A stretch of DNA of 64,000 nt, taken from positions 25,867-89,866 of the forward strand of contig JBFWXN010000012.1 of NCBI GenBank assembly GCA_050187415.1, written 5' to 3'. The stretch comes from Ga0077555 sp050187415 (lineage in GTDB: Bacteria > Pseudomonadota > Alphaproteobacteria > Rhizobiales > Hyphomicrobiaceae). Positions 8,956-18,133 of this stretch are shown here, piece by piece. Below the pieces are notes generated by a model, which saw only the letters and a program-made list of their open reading frames with translations, made no database searches and was not told the DNA's origin. Positions within the stretch are counted from its first letter, which is position 1, and the number at the start of each line of letters is the position of its first letter. The translations under genes were made by a program, and so were the position numbers.

Positions 8956-9070
8956 GTCGGCCTCCGATGCTGGGACCTGGCTCAGGTTTCGTGATACTCA
9001 CCGGACGCTGGTCTGTCCATGTCGGTTGCGGACGTTGATGCAACTGTCGCCGCAACCGGAGGCAGAGCTG

Positions 9071-10015
9071 ATGATTGTACGCCGAACGCTTCTGAAGGGT
9101 CTATTGGCTCTGGGATTTTCCGGGGCGAGCCTGGGCGCCTACGCCTTCGGCATCGAGCCCCGCTTCCTGCTTTCGGTCACGCGCTATCGGCTGACGCCGG
9201 CCCGATGGCCGCTCGGGCTGCGGTTGCGGCTCGCCGTAGTCGCCGATGTCCACGTCGGCGCGCCTTACATGCCTTTGAAGCGCGTTTCGGAAATCGTGGC
9301 ACGAACCAACATCCTCGGCGCTGACGCCATCCTTGTTCTCGGCGATTATCAGGCCAGCTATCGATGGGTTACGCATCGCATTCCGGCTCACGAGTGGGCA
9401 CCGGTGTTGGCTGGGCTCAAGGCCCCCCTTGGCGTGCATGCCGTGCTCGGCAACCACGACTGGTGGGACGATCCGGAGGCGCAGCAGCGCGGAAGGGGCC
9501 CGACCCTCGCCGGGCGAGCACTCGAGCGGGCCGGCGTTCCCGTCTACGAGAACGATGCAGTGCGTCTGACCAAGGCCGGGCACTCGTTCTGGCTGGCCGG
9601 CCTCGGCGATCAACTCGCCTTCCGCACTGGTCGCGTCGACAAATGGGAGCGGTTCCGCGGCGTGGACGATTTGCAGAGCACCCTTGCCAAGATCGACGAC
9701 AGTTCGCCGGTTATCCTCATGGCACATGAGCCGGATATCTTCCCCGATGTGCCGTCGCGCGTGGCGGTCACGGTCTGCGGGCACACTCACGGGGGACAGG
9801 TGCGCATTGCAGGCTACTCGCCCATCGTACCGAGCAAATTCGGCAACCGTTATGCGTACGGACATGTGGTCGAGAACAATCGGGACCTGATCGTATCGGG
9901 TGGTCTCGGTTGCTCGAAGCTGCCGATCAGGTTCGGCATGCCTCCGGAAATCGTCGTGATTGATCTGGAAGCGTCGGAGGGGGACGCCGACCGTACCGGG
10001 ATCAACCCCGTTTGA
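9071..10015 (+). CDS. Membrane-anchored or exported metallophosphoesterase (YaeI-like)
   Basis: 314 residues. The calcineurin-like metal site is complete: DVHVG (D59, H61), GDYQ (D92), GNHDWW (N128, H129), MAHEPD, and GHTHGGQ near residue 240. The N-terminus (MIVRRTLLKGLLALGFSGAS) is a hydrophobic signal or anchor with a twin-arginine pair, so a periplasmic location (Tat or anchored) is likely. An in-frame upstream extension to 8753 lies over gatC and is not used. The closest named family is YaeI-type phosphodiesterases; the substrate is unknown. Its 3' end overlaps soxB by 14 bases in convergent orientation. Confidence 0.88.
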   Translation: MIVRRTLLKGLLALGFSGASLGAYAFGIEPRFLLSVTRYRLTPARWPLGLRLRLAVVADVHVGAPYMPLKRVSEIVARTNILGADAILVLGDYQASYRWVTHRIPAHEWAPVLAGLKAPLGVHAVLGNHDWWDDPEAQQRGRGPTLAGRALERAGVPVYENDAVRLTKAGHSFWLAGLGDQLAFRTGRVDKWERFRGVDDLQSTLAKIDDSSPVILMAHEPDIFPDVPSRVAVTVCGHTHGGQVRIAGYSPIVPSKFGNRYAYGHVVENNRDLIVSGGLGCSKLPIRFGMPPEIVVIDLEASEGDADRTGINPV

Positions 10016-11711
10016 GGGTTACCCTTCGTCGAGCGATATCGTGCACAATCTTGCGGGCCTTGAGATGGTCGGCGAGCACGTCCCACACGGGTGGGCCATA
10101 CGTGCCTTCGTTGAGCGAGCCCCAGCCCGTCACCACGTAAAGCTTGCTCGTCTCGATCGGCTGGTCGGTTCTCCCCAGTCGCAGATCGGAAATACGTTGG
10201 CCCACGGGCGCGTCGGGTTGGATGACGAAGCTGAGCCCGCCAACCCGCACCATGTCGCCGCCTTGCTGGTAGTAGGGGTCGGGATTGAACAGGTTGTCCG
10301 CAACATCCTCGAGGATGGCTTTGAGGAAGGCGCCGCGGATTTCGGTGCGATACGCGGTCGGGTAGGTGATCGCCGTCGTATTGTAGATGTCCTCCCAGGT
10401 AATCGGCTGGCCGGCGAGCAGGGAACCGCCCCAGCGAAAACCTGGAGACATGGCGATTTCGGCATCTCGCTCGGAGAGCAGCGCCTCGCACACGAGGTCG
10501 TCGAGCGTGCCGCCGAAATTGCCCCGGCGCCAGAGCGTCGCCTCGGTACGGGCCAGCTCTGTGGCGAGGAATGCTGCATGCGGCTTGCGGATCTGTTCGA
10601 TGAGATCGCGCATCTCGGCGTCGGGAGGGATAGCGTCGGCTAGAACCGGGATCAGAGCGTAAGCCCAGTCCCGAATGCCGCCTTGATCAAGGTCGATGTC
10701 GAGGCGCGACAAGAATTTGCCGTGCGAGCCCGAGGCGACGACGAGCGTGCGACCGATCCGCTCGGGCGTCGGTATGGCGTCGTGCGTGTGACCGGAAAGA
10801 ATGACATCGATGCCGGCGACATTCCCGGCGAGCTTGCGATCGACATCGAAACCGTTATGCGACAGCAGCACCACGAGGTCCGCGCCGGAATGTCGGACGT
10901 GCGTGACAAGGCGCTGCAGCGCCTCTTCACGGATGCCGAACCACCATTTCGGCACCAGCCAGCGCGGATGCGCGACGCCCGTATAGGGATACGACTGCCC
11001 GATCACGGCAATGTAGCGCCCGCCCTTCTCGAACATCTGCCAGCCCTTGAAGACGGGCTCTTCGAACTCGTTGTCGCGAACATTGGCTGCCAGGAACTCG
11101 GCATTGGCAACGCCTCGGCGGTGCTTGTTGCCGTAGAGCTGCTGCAATCGTTCGGCGCCGAAGGTGAACTCCCAATGGCCGGTGGTCGCTGCCACGCCGA
11201 GCGCGTCCAATACGCGGACCATGTCGGCGCCTTCCGTGTGCAAGGACGTGAAAGAGCCTTGCAGGGCATCGCCGCCGTCGAGCAGCAGGCATCGCTCTGC
11301 GCCACGCTCGTCGCGGATCGCGCGGATTAGCGTCGCGAGCCTGTCCATGCCGCCGACCCGGCCATACGTGCGCGCCAAGGCCTCGAAGTTCTCGGCTGTC
11401 AGTGCGTAGGCCTCGGGAGAACCCGGCGTCAATCCGAAGGCCTTGATGGCGTCGGCCCCCGTCAGGTGGGGGGGGCGGCCACGCATGTCGCTGACGCCGA
11501 TATTGACCGAAGGCTCACGGTAATAAAGGGGCTCGAGCTGAGCATGACAGTCCGTCATGTGGAGCAGCGTGAGCTGTCCCCGGGACGGGAAGCGCAGCAA
11601 ATGGTCGAGCCCGACCGCCTGGCGGGCGACAGCCTCCCGCGTGCCGGGACCCGGGCCGGCGACGGCCATGGTCGCCGCGGCGACGGAGACGAACTCGCGG
11701 CGCGTCAGCAT
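10002..11711 (-). CDS. soxB: SoxB thiosulfohydrolase
   Basis: 569 residues, normal for SoxB. This periplasmic di-manganese enzyme releases sulfate from the SoxY-bound sulfonate during thiosulfate oxidation. A Tat signal (LTRREFVSVAAATMAVAG) heads the protein. Metal-site motifs are HMTDCHAQ (D54, H56), DGGDALQG, TGHWEF (SoxB-type variant of the usual GNHE), LLSHNGFD and SGHTHD. The 5'-nucleotidase C-terminal domain follows. Third gene of soxA-soxX-soxB. SoxYZ, its substrate carrier, is not encoded in this window. Confidence 0.97.
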   Translation of the reverse strand: MLTRREFVSVAAATMAVAGPGPGTREAVARQAVGLDHLLRFPSRGQLTLLHMTDCHAQLEPLYYREPSVNIGVSDMRGRPPHLTGADAIKAFGLTPGSPEAYALTAENFEALARTYGRVGGMDRLATLIRAIRDERGAERCLLLDGGDALQGSFTSLHTEGADMVRVLDALGVAATTGHWEFTFGAERLQQLYGNKHRRGVANAEFLAANVRDNEFEEPVFKGWQMFEKGGRYIAVIGQSYPYTGVAHPRWLVPKWWFGIREEALQRLVTHVRHSGADLVVLLSHNGFDVDRKLAGNVAGIDVILSGHTHDAIPTPERIGRTLVVASGSHGKFLSRLDIDLDQGGIRDWAYALIPVLADAIPPDAEMRDLIEQIRKPHAAFLATELARTEATLWRRGNFGGTLDDLVCEALLSERDAEIAMSPGFRWGGSLLAGQPITWEDIYNTTAITYPTAYRTEIRGAFLKAILEDVADNLFNPDPYYQQGGDMVRVGGLSFVIQPDAPVGQRISDLRLGRTDQPIETSKLYVVTGWGSLNEGTYGPPVWDVLADHLKARKIVHDIARRRVTLKRG

Positions 11712-11799
11712 GGGTTTCGGTCGTGCCCTTCTTGGTCAGCGCGCAGCCTTGATCTGTCGGCGTTCGAATGCTCTTGGTCGGGCAGGTTCGAATTGAATC

Positions 11800-12486
11800 T
11801 CATTGATCGGATTGGCGTCGGCCGCCACCGGTTCCTCCGGCTTTTTCAGTAGGCTCTACTGGAGGTCGGTTGACCGGACTGGCCGGGTCCAAGAGGTATG
11901 CGACGAGATCCTTGATCTGCTCGATCGTGAGAATGCCGTTGGCCCCAAATCTCGGCATGGTCGAGCACGCGATCAGGGCCTGACTGTTGAAGATCTTCTC
12001 ATAGACGATGCGGGCGTACTCGGTTTCATGTTTGTGCGTGCGGCCAAGACCCTTCAGGCTGACACCGAGAGTTCCGTAGCTCACTTCATCCGGCGACAGT
12101 TCATGGCAGGCATAACAGTTGCCGCCGCGCGGGCGCTGACTGTCGGTGTCGGTGAAGCGCAAGCCGTATCCGGATTGAGCGATCTTCTCGCCCCGCCGCC
12201 AGTCTCCCATGAATTTGCGGTCCTTGGGCAGCACGATACGTGCCACCTCGCGCCGCTTGATCTGTTCGGCAACCTCTTTTGGGGGCCGGTCATGCCACTC
12301 GGCGCACGTCGCCATGGTCGTATCCGGGGACAGCCGCGCTTGCCAGTCGGGGGAGGTGTTCGGGAAGGCGAGGCGCAACGCGCGCTGTATCTGGCGCTCA
12401 TTGACCATTGGGCCGTGTTCTGCAAAAGCAAACGTCGCAGCCGCAGAGCCGAGGCCAACGAGGGCGATGAGCACGGTGCTGCGCAT
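11800..12486 (-). CDS. soxX: SoxX c-type cytochrome
   Basis: 228 residues. SoxX is the electron-accepting subunit of SoxAX, which couples thiosulfate to the SoxY cysteine in the periplasm. It has a signal peptide (MRSTVLIALVGLGSAAATFAFA), one heme-binding CYACH at 124-128 and the distal methionine in ACSTMPRFG (about M177). The extended N-terminal region before the heme (about 100 residues) fits the longer SoxX form. It starts 10 bases after the soxA stop. soxB begins 88 bases after its stop. Confidence 0.95.
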   Translation of the reverse strand: MRSTVLIALVGLGSAAATFAFAEHGPMVNERQIQRALRLAFPNTSPDWQARLSPDTTMATCAEWHDRPPKEVAEQIKRREVARIVLPKDRKFMGDWRRGEKIAQSGYGLRFTDTDSQRPRGGNCYACHELSPDEVSYGTLGVSLKGLGRTHKHETEYARIVYEKIFNSQALIACSTMPRFGANGILTIEQIKDLVAYLLDPASPVNRPPVEPTEKAGGTGGGRRQSDQ

Positions 12487-12496
12487 CTCGTCTCCT

Positions 12497-13345
12497 TCAG
12501 CGTTTCAGGCCCGGCGCGGCGATCGTGCCGCCTTCAGCTTGTTTCACGAGGTAGGCGGTGAGTGCGACACTCACTTCCGAGCCGAGCTTGAGGGGCGGCA
12601 GGCGCATCTGCCAGAAACAATCATAAAGCCGGTGCTGCAGCGTCATGACATGCGCCGCGGAGAGGCGGTACGCTGGCCATTCTCCCACAAAGCGGCGAGC
12701 TTCCTCGGGATCGGCAAGATGTGCGAGCTCTTGCCGACGGATGCGCTTGTCCTTGGAACCGTGGCAGCTCATGCACGAGAAATCGAAGGGGCCCATCCGG
12801 CGCTCGAATATGGCGCCGCCGAGGGCCAGCGTCGCCTTTTCCCGCGGGTGCGCGAAGCTGGTCCTGAACACCTGCCCGGCCGAGCGGGACGCAACCCATG
12901 TGGCGATCGCGCCGAGATCTTTTACCGGTTCATGCGATGACGGGTGGGGCGCATCCGTCAAGGATGCCGGATCGATGCCTTGCAGGGTTTGCATGCACCA
13001 CATGAGACGCGTCTCGGTGTCCATCACCCGCCCCGCATCCGAAAAGTAGCGCGGCAATTCCGCAAAAGCACCGTCGACGACGCCTGGACCCTTGCCCAAG
13101 TCGCAGCGCTCGAGGGACACCTGGAGGGGGCCTTTCGGCTCTTTCCACAAGAGTTCGCCCCGGTCCGCATCGAGCAATCCCGGATTGCCCCAGGGATCGG
13201 CCTTGAGCATGGCCCGGAAAGTCTCCAGGCCGCGCTCGACGGCGTCGGGCTCGGCGGCGTTCGAGCCGTAGCCGAAGAGCGCCACCGGCAGGAGCGGCAC
13301 GATCACTGTCAGCATCCAACTCGCACTGCGCCAGTAACGCATCAT
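12497..13345 (-). CDS. soxA: SoxA c-type cytochrome, monoheme type
   Basis: 282 residues from the ATG at 13345, chosen because it gives a proper signal peptide (MMRYWRSASWMLTVIVPLLP..., cleavage near SNAAEP); the frame is open back to 13420. SoxA catalyses formation of the thiosulfate-SoxY conjugate. One heme motif is present, CMSCH at 191-195, with the characteristic cysteine ligand C243 in YDCFWQMR. The N-terminal heme of diheme SoxA is missing: where CxxCH would be there is only C81 (LERCDLGKG), which could pair with C117. First gene of the soxAXB operon. Confidence 0.95.
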   Translation of the reverse strand: MMRYWRSASWMLTVIVPLLPVALFGYGSNAAEPDAVERGLETFRAMLKADPWGNPGLLDADRGELLWKEPKGPLQVSLERCDLGKGPGVVDGAFAELPRYFSDAGRVMDTETRLMWCMQTLQGIDPASLTDAPHPSSHEPVKDLGAIATWVASRSAGQVFRTSFAHPREKATLALGGAIFERRMGPFDFSCMSCHGSKDKRIRRQELAHLADPEEARRFVGEWPAYRLSAAHVMTLQHRLYDCFWQMRLPPLKLGSEVSVALTAYLVKQAEGGTIAAPGLKR

Positions 13346-13448
13346 GCCCGGTGCCCTTGATCCGATCGTCGCCACGAAGCAGTCTCCTCGGGTGCCTGGC
13401 GAACGCACCGCAAAATCCACCGCCCGTCGCCGAGCCCGTCCACGCGCG

Positions 13449-13478
13449 TTGACAAACGTGCGTCAGCTTCGAAACTAT
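13449..13478 (+). promoter_or_regulatory. Candidate sigma-70 promoter for soeABC
   Basis: A perfect TTGACA at 13449-13454 is followed after 18 bases by AACTAT (13473-13478) within the 213-bp region between the divergent soxA and soeA genes. It points toward soeA and would leave a leader of about 75 bases. Seen by pattern only; no operator was recognised. Confidence 0.5.
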
Positions 13479-13558
13479 TCGAGGAACTGATATCGAAGGT
13501 CAACCCGCGCGCTCATCCGGAGCGGTCGGCGACGCTTCGACCAATCCTGAGAGCCATC

Positions 13559-16423
13559 GTGCAGCAGAAGTTTACGATCGCGGGCGAGGCCCGAGCCCCA
13601 CTCGCAGAGCCTCACGTTCCGCTCTCGTCTCCCATCGGCGACGAGGTGAAGACGACCACCTGCTACATGTGCGCATGCCGTTGCGGCATCAAGGTGCACC
13701 TGAAAGACGGCCGCGTCCGCTACATCGAAGGCAATCGGGATCACCCGGTCAACCGGGGTGTGATCTGCGGTAAGGGAGCCGCGGGTATCATGCAGCACAA
13801 TGCGCGATCGCGCTTGCGTGCGCCCCTGCTCCGCGTCGGTCCGCGAGGCTCCGGCGAGTACAAGGAGATTGGCTGGGAAGAGGCTCTCGGCATCGCCGCC
13901 GGCTGGCTCGGGCGGATCAGGGCGACCGATCCCAAGCGGCTCGCCTTCTTTACCGGGCGTGACCAGTCACAGTCGCTGACCGGCTGGTGGGCGATGCAAT
14001 TCGGAACGCCGAATTTTGCCGCTCATGGCGGCTTCTGCTCCGTGAACATGGCAGCGGCGGGGCTCTATACGTTCGGCGGCTCGTTCTGGGAATTCGGTGA
14101 GCCCGACTGGGACAATGCCAAGTATCTGATCATGTTTGGCGTAGCCGAGGATCATGCCTCCAATCCAATCAAGATAGGGCTTGGCAAACTGAAGGCACGC
14201 GGCGCCAAGATCGTGGTCGTAAACCCGGTCCGAACTGGCTACGGCGCCATAGCGGACGAATGGATCGGCGTTCGTCCCGGCACCGACGGGCTACTTGTCG
14301 GTGCCCTCATCCACGAGCTTCTGAGCCGCCAGAAGATCGATCTCGACTACCTGGTCCGCTACACCAATGCGCCGGCCCTCGCGATCGACAGTCCGGGCAG
14401 CGCCGACGACGGCCTGCTGGCGCGCGGCGAGAATGGCGAAGTCCTGATCAAGGACCGGCGGACGGGCCAGCTGATCGGTATCGATACTCCCGATCTCTCA
14501 CCGGTCCTGCAAGGTGAGGTGAGACTTGCCGATGGCCGCATGGCCCGGCCTGTATTCGAGCTTCTGGCGCGGCGGTTTCTTGCGCCCGAGCATGCGCCGG
14601 AGGCAGTTGCCGCACGTACCGGGGTGCCGGCTGAGCAAATCCGGCGGATCGCCTCCGAGATGGCCGCAGCCGCGTTCGATCATCCGCTGGTCCTCGATCA
14701 GCCCTGGACCGACTGGCATGGCAAGCGGCACCAGAAGCTGGTCGGGCGGCCAATCGCGTTCCACGCCATGCGCGGCATTTCGGCTCACGCCAATGGATTC
14801 CAGACGTGCCGCATGCTGCATATTCTTCAGATGCTGCTGGGTGCGATCGAGACGCCCGGATCGTTCCGCATCAAGCCGCCCTATCCGAAATCGATCCCGC
14901 CTCGGGTCAAGCCGCGCGGCAAGCCCGGCGACGTGAAGGCGGGCACGCCGCTGCCTGGGCCGCAGCTCGGCTTCGTGACGACGCCGGACGACTTGCTCGT
15001 CGATGAGGCCGGCATCCCGCAGCGTATCGACAAGGCGTTTTCCTGGGATGCACCGGTTGCCGCCCACGGTCTGATGCACATGGTCATCGCGAATGCGGCG
15101 AACGGCGATCACTACCCGATCGACACCCTGTTCATGTACATGGCGAACATGAGCTGGAACTCGTCGATGAACGTGCCCGCCGTGATCGATCACCTGACCG
15201 CGAAGGACGAGGCGACCGGCGAGTATAAGATCCCGCACATCATCTATTCCGATGCCTACTTCTCCGAGATGGTGCCCTACGCCGATCTCATTCTGCCGGA
15301 TACGACCTATCTCGAGCGGTGGGACTGCATATCGCTGCTCGACCGTCCCATCTCCGATGCCGACGGTCCGGCAGATGCTATTCGGCATCCGCTTGTCGCG
15401 CCGGATCGAGATGTGCGCGGCTTTCAGGATGTGCTCATCGACCTGGGCTGGCGCGTCGGCCTGCCGGGCTTCACGAATGCAGACGGCAGCCGCAAATATC
15501 CTGGCGGTTATCCGGACTACATCACCAACCACGAGCGCGGGCCGGGCGTCGGCCCACTTGCGGCCTGGCGGGGCAAGGAAGGCGACGCGTTCGGCAAGGG
15601 CGAGCCGAACGCCAAGCAGCTCGAGCGCTATATCGCCAATGGCGGCTTCCACCATCACGAGCTGGCGCACGAGCAGCGGTACATGAAGTTCGCGAACCGC
15701 GGCTACATGGAGTGGGCGCACTCGAAAGGCTTCCTCGAAAGCATGGATCGGCTTGTGATGCAGCTCTATTGCGAGCCGCTGCAGCGCTTCCGTCTGGCCG
15801 CGGCCGGACACGGGCCGGTGCTGCCGCCGGAAACCCATCGCGAGCGCATCAAGACCTACTTCGACCCGCTGCCGTTCTGGTACGAGCCGTTCGAGGAGCG
15901 GATGGTCGATCCCAACGCGTTCCCGATGCACGCCATCACGCAGCGCCCAATGCACATGTATCACTCGTGGGGATCGCAGAATGCGTGGCTGCGCCAGATC
16001 ACCTCGGCAAATCGGCTCTATCTTTCGCGCACGAAAGCCATGGAGCTGCACATCGCCGACGACGACTGGGTGTGGATCACCAGTCACCAGGGCCGGGTCA
16101 AGGCGCAAGTCAAGCTCATGGACGGCGTCAACCCCGACACGGCTTGGACCTGGAATGCCATCGGCAAGCGGTCGGGCGCCTGGGCGCTCGATGCGAACGC
16201 ACCGGAGGCGACGCGCGGCTTTCTGCTCAACCACCTGATTGGCGAGTTGCTGCCGGAGCGGGAAGGCGGCTACCGCTTTTCGAACAGCGATCCGGTCACC
16301 GGCCAGGCCGCCTGGTACGACCTGCGCGTGCGCATCGAGAAGGCCGAGGCCGAGCCGCCAGGGACCAGCCCGCGATTCGAACCCCTGCACCTGACGATCC
16401 GTGGCGGGAGGTCCGACATATGA
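13559..16423 (+). CDS. soeA: Sulfite dehydrogenase molybdopterin subunit SoeA
   Basis: 954-residue DMSO-reductase-family catalytic subunit. The N-terminal [4Fe-4S] ligands are C35, C38, C42 and C70 (CYMCACRC ... GVICGKG). C160 in AHGGFCSVNM is the probable molybdenum ligand. There is no Tat signal, so the active site is cytoplasmic, as in the SoeABC enzyme of Allochromatium vinosum, which oxidises sulfite to sulfate and passes electrons to quinone. Relatives are polysulfide/thiosulfate reductases (PsrA/PhsA), but those are exported, and the sox neighbours favour sulfite oxidation. The start is GTG 13559 with a weak site. It overlaps soeB by four bases. Confidence 0.88.
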   Translation: MQQKFTIAGEARAPLAEPHVPLSSPIGDEVKTTTCYMCACRCGIKVHLKDGRVRYIEGNRDHPVNRGVICGKGAAGIMQHNARSRLRAPLLRVGPRGSGEYKEIGWEEALGIAAGWLGRIRATDPKRLAFFTGRDQSQSLTGWWAMQFGTPNFAAHGGFCSVNMAAAGLYTFGGSFWEFGEPDWDNAKYLIMFGVAEDHASNPIKIGLGKLKARGAKIVVVNPVRTGYGAIADEWIGVRPGTDGLLVGALIHELLSRQKIDLDYLVRYTNAPALAIDSPGSADDGLLARGENGEVLIKDRRTGQLIGIDTPDLSPVLQGEVRLADGRMARPVFELLARRFLAPEHAPEAVAARTGVPAEQIRRIASEMAAAAFDHPLVLDQPWTDWHGKRHQKLVGRPIAFHAMRGISAHANGFQTCRMLHILQMLLGAIETPGSFRIKPPYPKSIPPRVKPRGKPGDVKAGTPLPGPQLGFVTTPDDLLVDEAGIPQRIDKAFSWDAPVAAHGLMHMVIANAANGDHYPIDTLFMYMANMSWNSSMNVPAVIDHLTAKDEATGEYKIPHIIYSDAYFSEMVPYADLILPDTTYLERWDCISLLDRPISDADGPADAIRHPLVAPDRDVRGFQDVLIDLGWRVGLPGFTNADGSRKYPGGYPDYITNHERGPGVGPLAAWRGKEGDAFGKGEPNAKQLERYIANGGFHHHELAHEQRYMKFANRGYMEWAHSKGFLESMDRLVMQLYCEPLQRFRLAAAGHGPVLPPETHRERIKTYFDPLPFWYEPFEERMVDPNAFPMHAITQRPMHMYHSWGSQNAWLRQITSANRLYLSRTKAMELHIADDDWVWITSHQGRVKAQVKLMDGVNPDTAWTWNAIGKRSGAWALDANAPEATRGFLLNHLIGELLPEREGGYRFSNSDPVTGQAAWYDLRVRIEKAEAEPPGTSPRFEPLHLTIRGGRSDI

Positions 16424-17166
16424 CCGCGCTGCCTCTTGCGACCGAGAAGAAGCTTGGCCTCGTCATCGATCTCGACACGTGCGTGGGCTGCCAGGCATGC
16501 GCCACCAGTTGCAAGGAGTGGAACGACGGCGGCTATTCGGCGCCTCTCTCCGACGAGGAGCCTTACGGTGCTGATCCCTATGGGGCGTGGCTCAACCGGG
16601 TGCATTCCTTCGAGGCGGGCGAGGGGGCCGATAGCCGGACGGTGCACTTTCCCCGCTCGTGTCTTCACTGCGAGACACCGGCTTGCGTGACCGTGTGCCC
16701 GACGGGCGCGTCCTATAAGCGTAGTGAAGATGGCATCGTCCTGGTCGACCCGGACACTTGTATCGGCTGCAAGCTCTGCTCGTGGGCGTGCCCCTATGGC
16801 GCCCGCGAGTACGATTACACGCACGGCGTCATGAAGAAGTGTACGCTCTGTATCGATCGGATCTACAACGAGACCCTGGACCCGATCGATCGCCAGCCGG
16901 CTTGCGTCAAAGCCTGTCCGACCGGTGCCAGGCACTTCGGTGACCTTGCCGACAAGGACAGCGCCGTCTCGAAGCTGGTCGCGCAGCGAGGCGGCTACGA
17001 TCTGCTGCCCGAGATGGGATTCAGGCCGACCAACAAGTATCTGCCGCCGCGTCCGCGCAGCGTCGTGCCGCAGAGGAGTACGCCGTCGGCCGAGCGAGTG
17101 CCCACGTCGGACGGTTCGCCGGCCGAGCGCTTGTTCGCCTGGATCGACAAAGTTCTTTCGGCGTGA
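16420..17166 (+). CDS. soeB: Sulfite dehydrogenase iron-sulfur subunit SoeB
   Basis: 248 residues. Four [4Fe-4S] clusters are encoded by cysteine groups CVGCQACATSC, CLHCETPACVTVCP, CIGCKLCSWACP and CTLCIDR plus CVKACP, the standard pattern of DmsB/PsrB/SoeB electron-transfer subunits. It should carry electrons from SoeA to the membrane subunit. The ATG at 16420 overlaps the soeA stop (ATGA) and has GGGAGG just upstream. The ~35 residues after the last cluster are Pro/Arg/Ser-rich. Confidence 0.92.
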   Translation: MTALPLATEKKLGLVIDLDTCVGCQACATSCKEWNDGGYSAPLSDEEPYGADPYGAWLNRVHSFEAGEGADSRTVHFPRSCLHCETPACVTVCPTGASYKRSEDGIVLVDPDTCIGCKLCSWACPYGAREYDYTHGVMKKCTLCIDRIYNETLDPIDRQPACVKACPTGARHFGDLADKDSAVSKLVAQRGGYDLLPEMGFRPTNKYLPPRPRSVVPQRSTPSAERVPTSDGSPAERLFAWIDKVLSA

Positions 17167-17182
17167 TCGCGGAGCCCCACTG

Positions 17183-18133
17183 ATGCATCCCGCCTACTCG
17201 GTCATCCTCTTCACAACCTCGTCGGGCGCTGGCTACGGCCTGATGTTCTGGCTGGCGTGCAATGTTCTCGTCGGCGCCGTCGCGGCAACGGGTGCCCTCG
17301 CCTCCATGTCGCTGCTTGTGGCGCTGGCGCTTGTCACGGTGGGCCTTCTGTCCTCGATGCTCCATCTCGGGCGTCCCGAGCGCGCTTGGCGAGCGGTGAC
17401 CCAATGGCAGACCTCGTGGCTCTCACGCGAGGGCGTGTTGGCCTTGGCGACCTACGTCCCGGCGGGCCTGTGGTTTCTGGTGCAGTGGCTGTGGGCCGGG
17501 GTCTGGTGGCCGCTGCCCGTCCTGCTGGCGGTGCTCTCGGGGGCCGGCGCCATGGCAACCGTCTGGACGACGGGCATGATCTATCAGTCCTTGCCGACCA
17601 TCCGTGCCTGGTCCGAGCCGATGGTCGCGCCTGTCTATGTGCTGCTGGCACTGGCAACGGGCGCGGTGCTCCTCGCGCCGATGCTGGCGGCTTTCGGCGG
17701 ACCGTGGCGTCTAACGGCGATGCTCGCGGCGCTCCTGCTGCTCGTCGCCGCGGGCGCCAAATGGTTCTATTGGCACCGCATCGATTCCGCCCCGCGCGAC
17801 TGGACGGCCGAGAGCGCCACGGGGCTGGGCCGGATCGGACGCGTACGTCCGCTCGAGCCTCCGCATACCCAGCCGAACTTCGTCATGCGCGAGATGGGCT
17901 ACGCGGTCGCGCGCAAGCACGCGAGCATGCTGCGCTGGCTGGCGATCGGGGCCGGATTCATCGGTCCCGCGCTACTCCTCGTCCTCGCAGCATCGCTGCC
18001 GAGTGGGCCGGCCGTTTTCGTGGGCGTGGTCGCGATGCTGGGGGCGCTTGCGGGCGTGCTGGCTGAACGCTGGCTGTTCTTCGCGGAGGCACGTCACGTC
18101 GTGACGCTGTACTATGGCGCCGAGCGAGCCTGA
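17183..18133 (+). CDS. soeC: Sulfite dehydrogenase membrane subunit SoeC (DmsC family)
   Basis: 316 residues with about eight hydrophobic spans, typical of DmsC-type anchors that transfer electrons to the quinone pool. MHPAYSVILFTTSSGAGYGL and the segment SMLHLGRPERAWRAVTQWQTSWLSREG are characteristic of the DmsC/SoeC family and unlike NrfD/PsrC. The start at 17183 follows GGAG and lies 16 bases after the soeB stop. Completes the soeABC operon. Confidence 0.9.
   Translation: MHPAYSVILFTTSSGAGYGLMFWLACNVLVGAVAATGALASMSLLVALALVTVGLLSSMLHLGRPERAWRAVTQWQTSWLSREGVLALATYVPAGLWFLVQWLWAGVWWPLPVLLAVLSGAGAMATVWTTGMIYQSLPTIRAWSEPMVAPVYVLLALATGAVLLAPMLAAFGGPWRLTAMLAALLLLVAAGAKWFYWHRIDSAPRDWTAESATGLGRIGRVRPLEPPHTQPNFVMREMGYAVARKHASMLRWLAIGAGFIGPALLLVLAASLPSGPAVFVGVVAMLGALAGVLAERWLFFAEARHVVTLYYGAERA

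Noticed and set aside
14498..16390. 630-codon minus-strand frame inside soeA
   Set aside because: Antisense to the molybdopterin subunit; composition is low-complexity and no domain is visible.
16371..16390. tRNA-like T-arm sequence (GATTCGAACCCC)
   Set aside because: Lies within the soeA coding end and no acceptor or anticodon stems can be folded around it.
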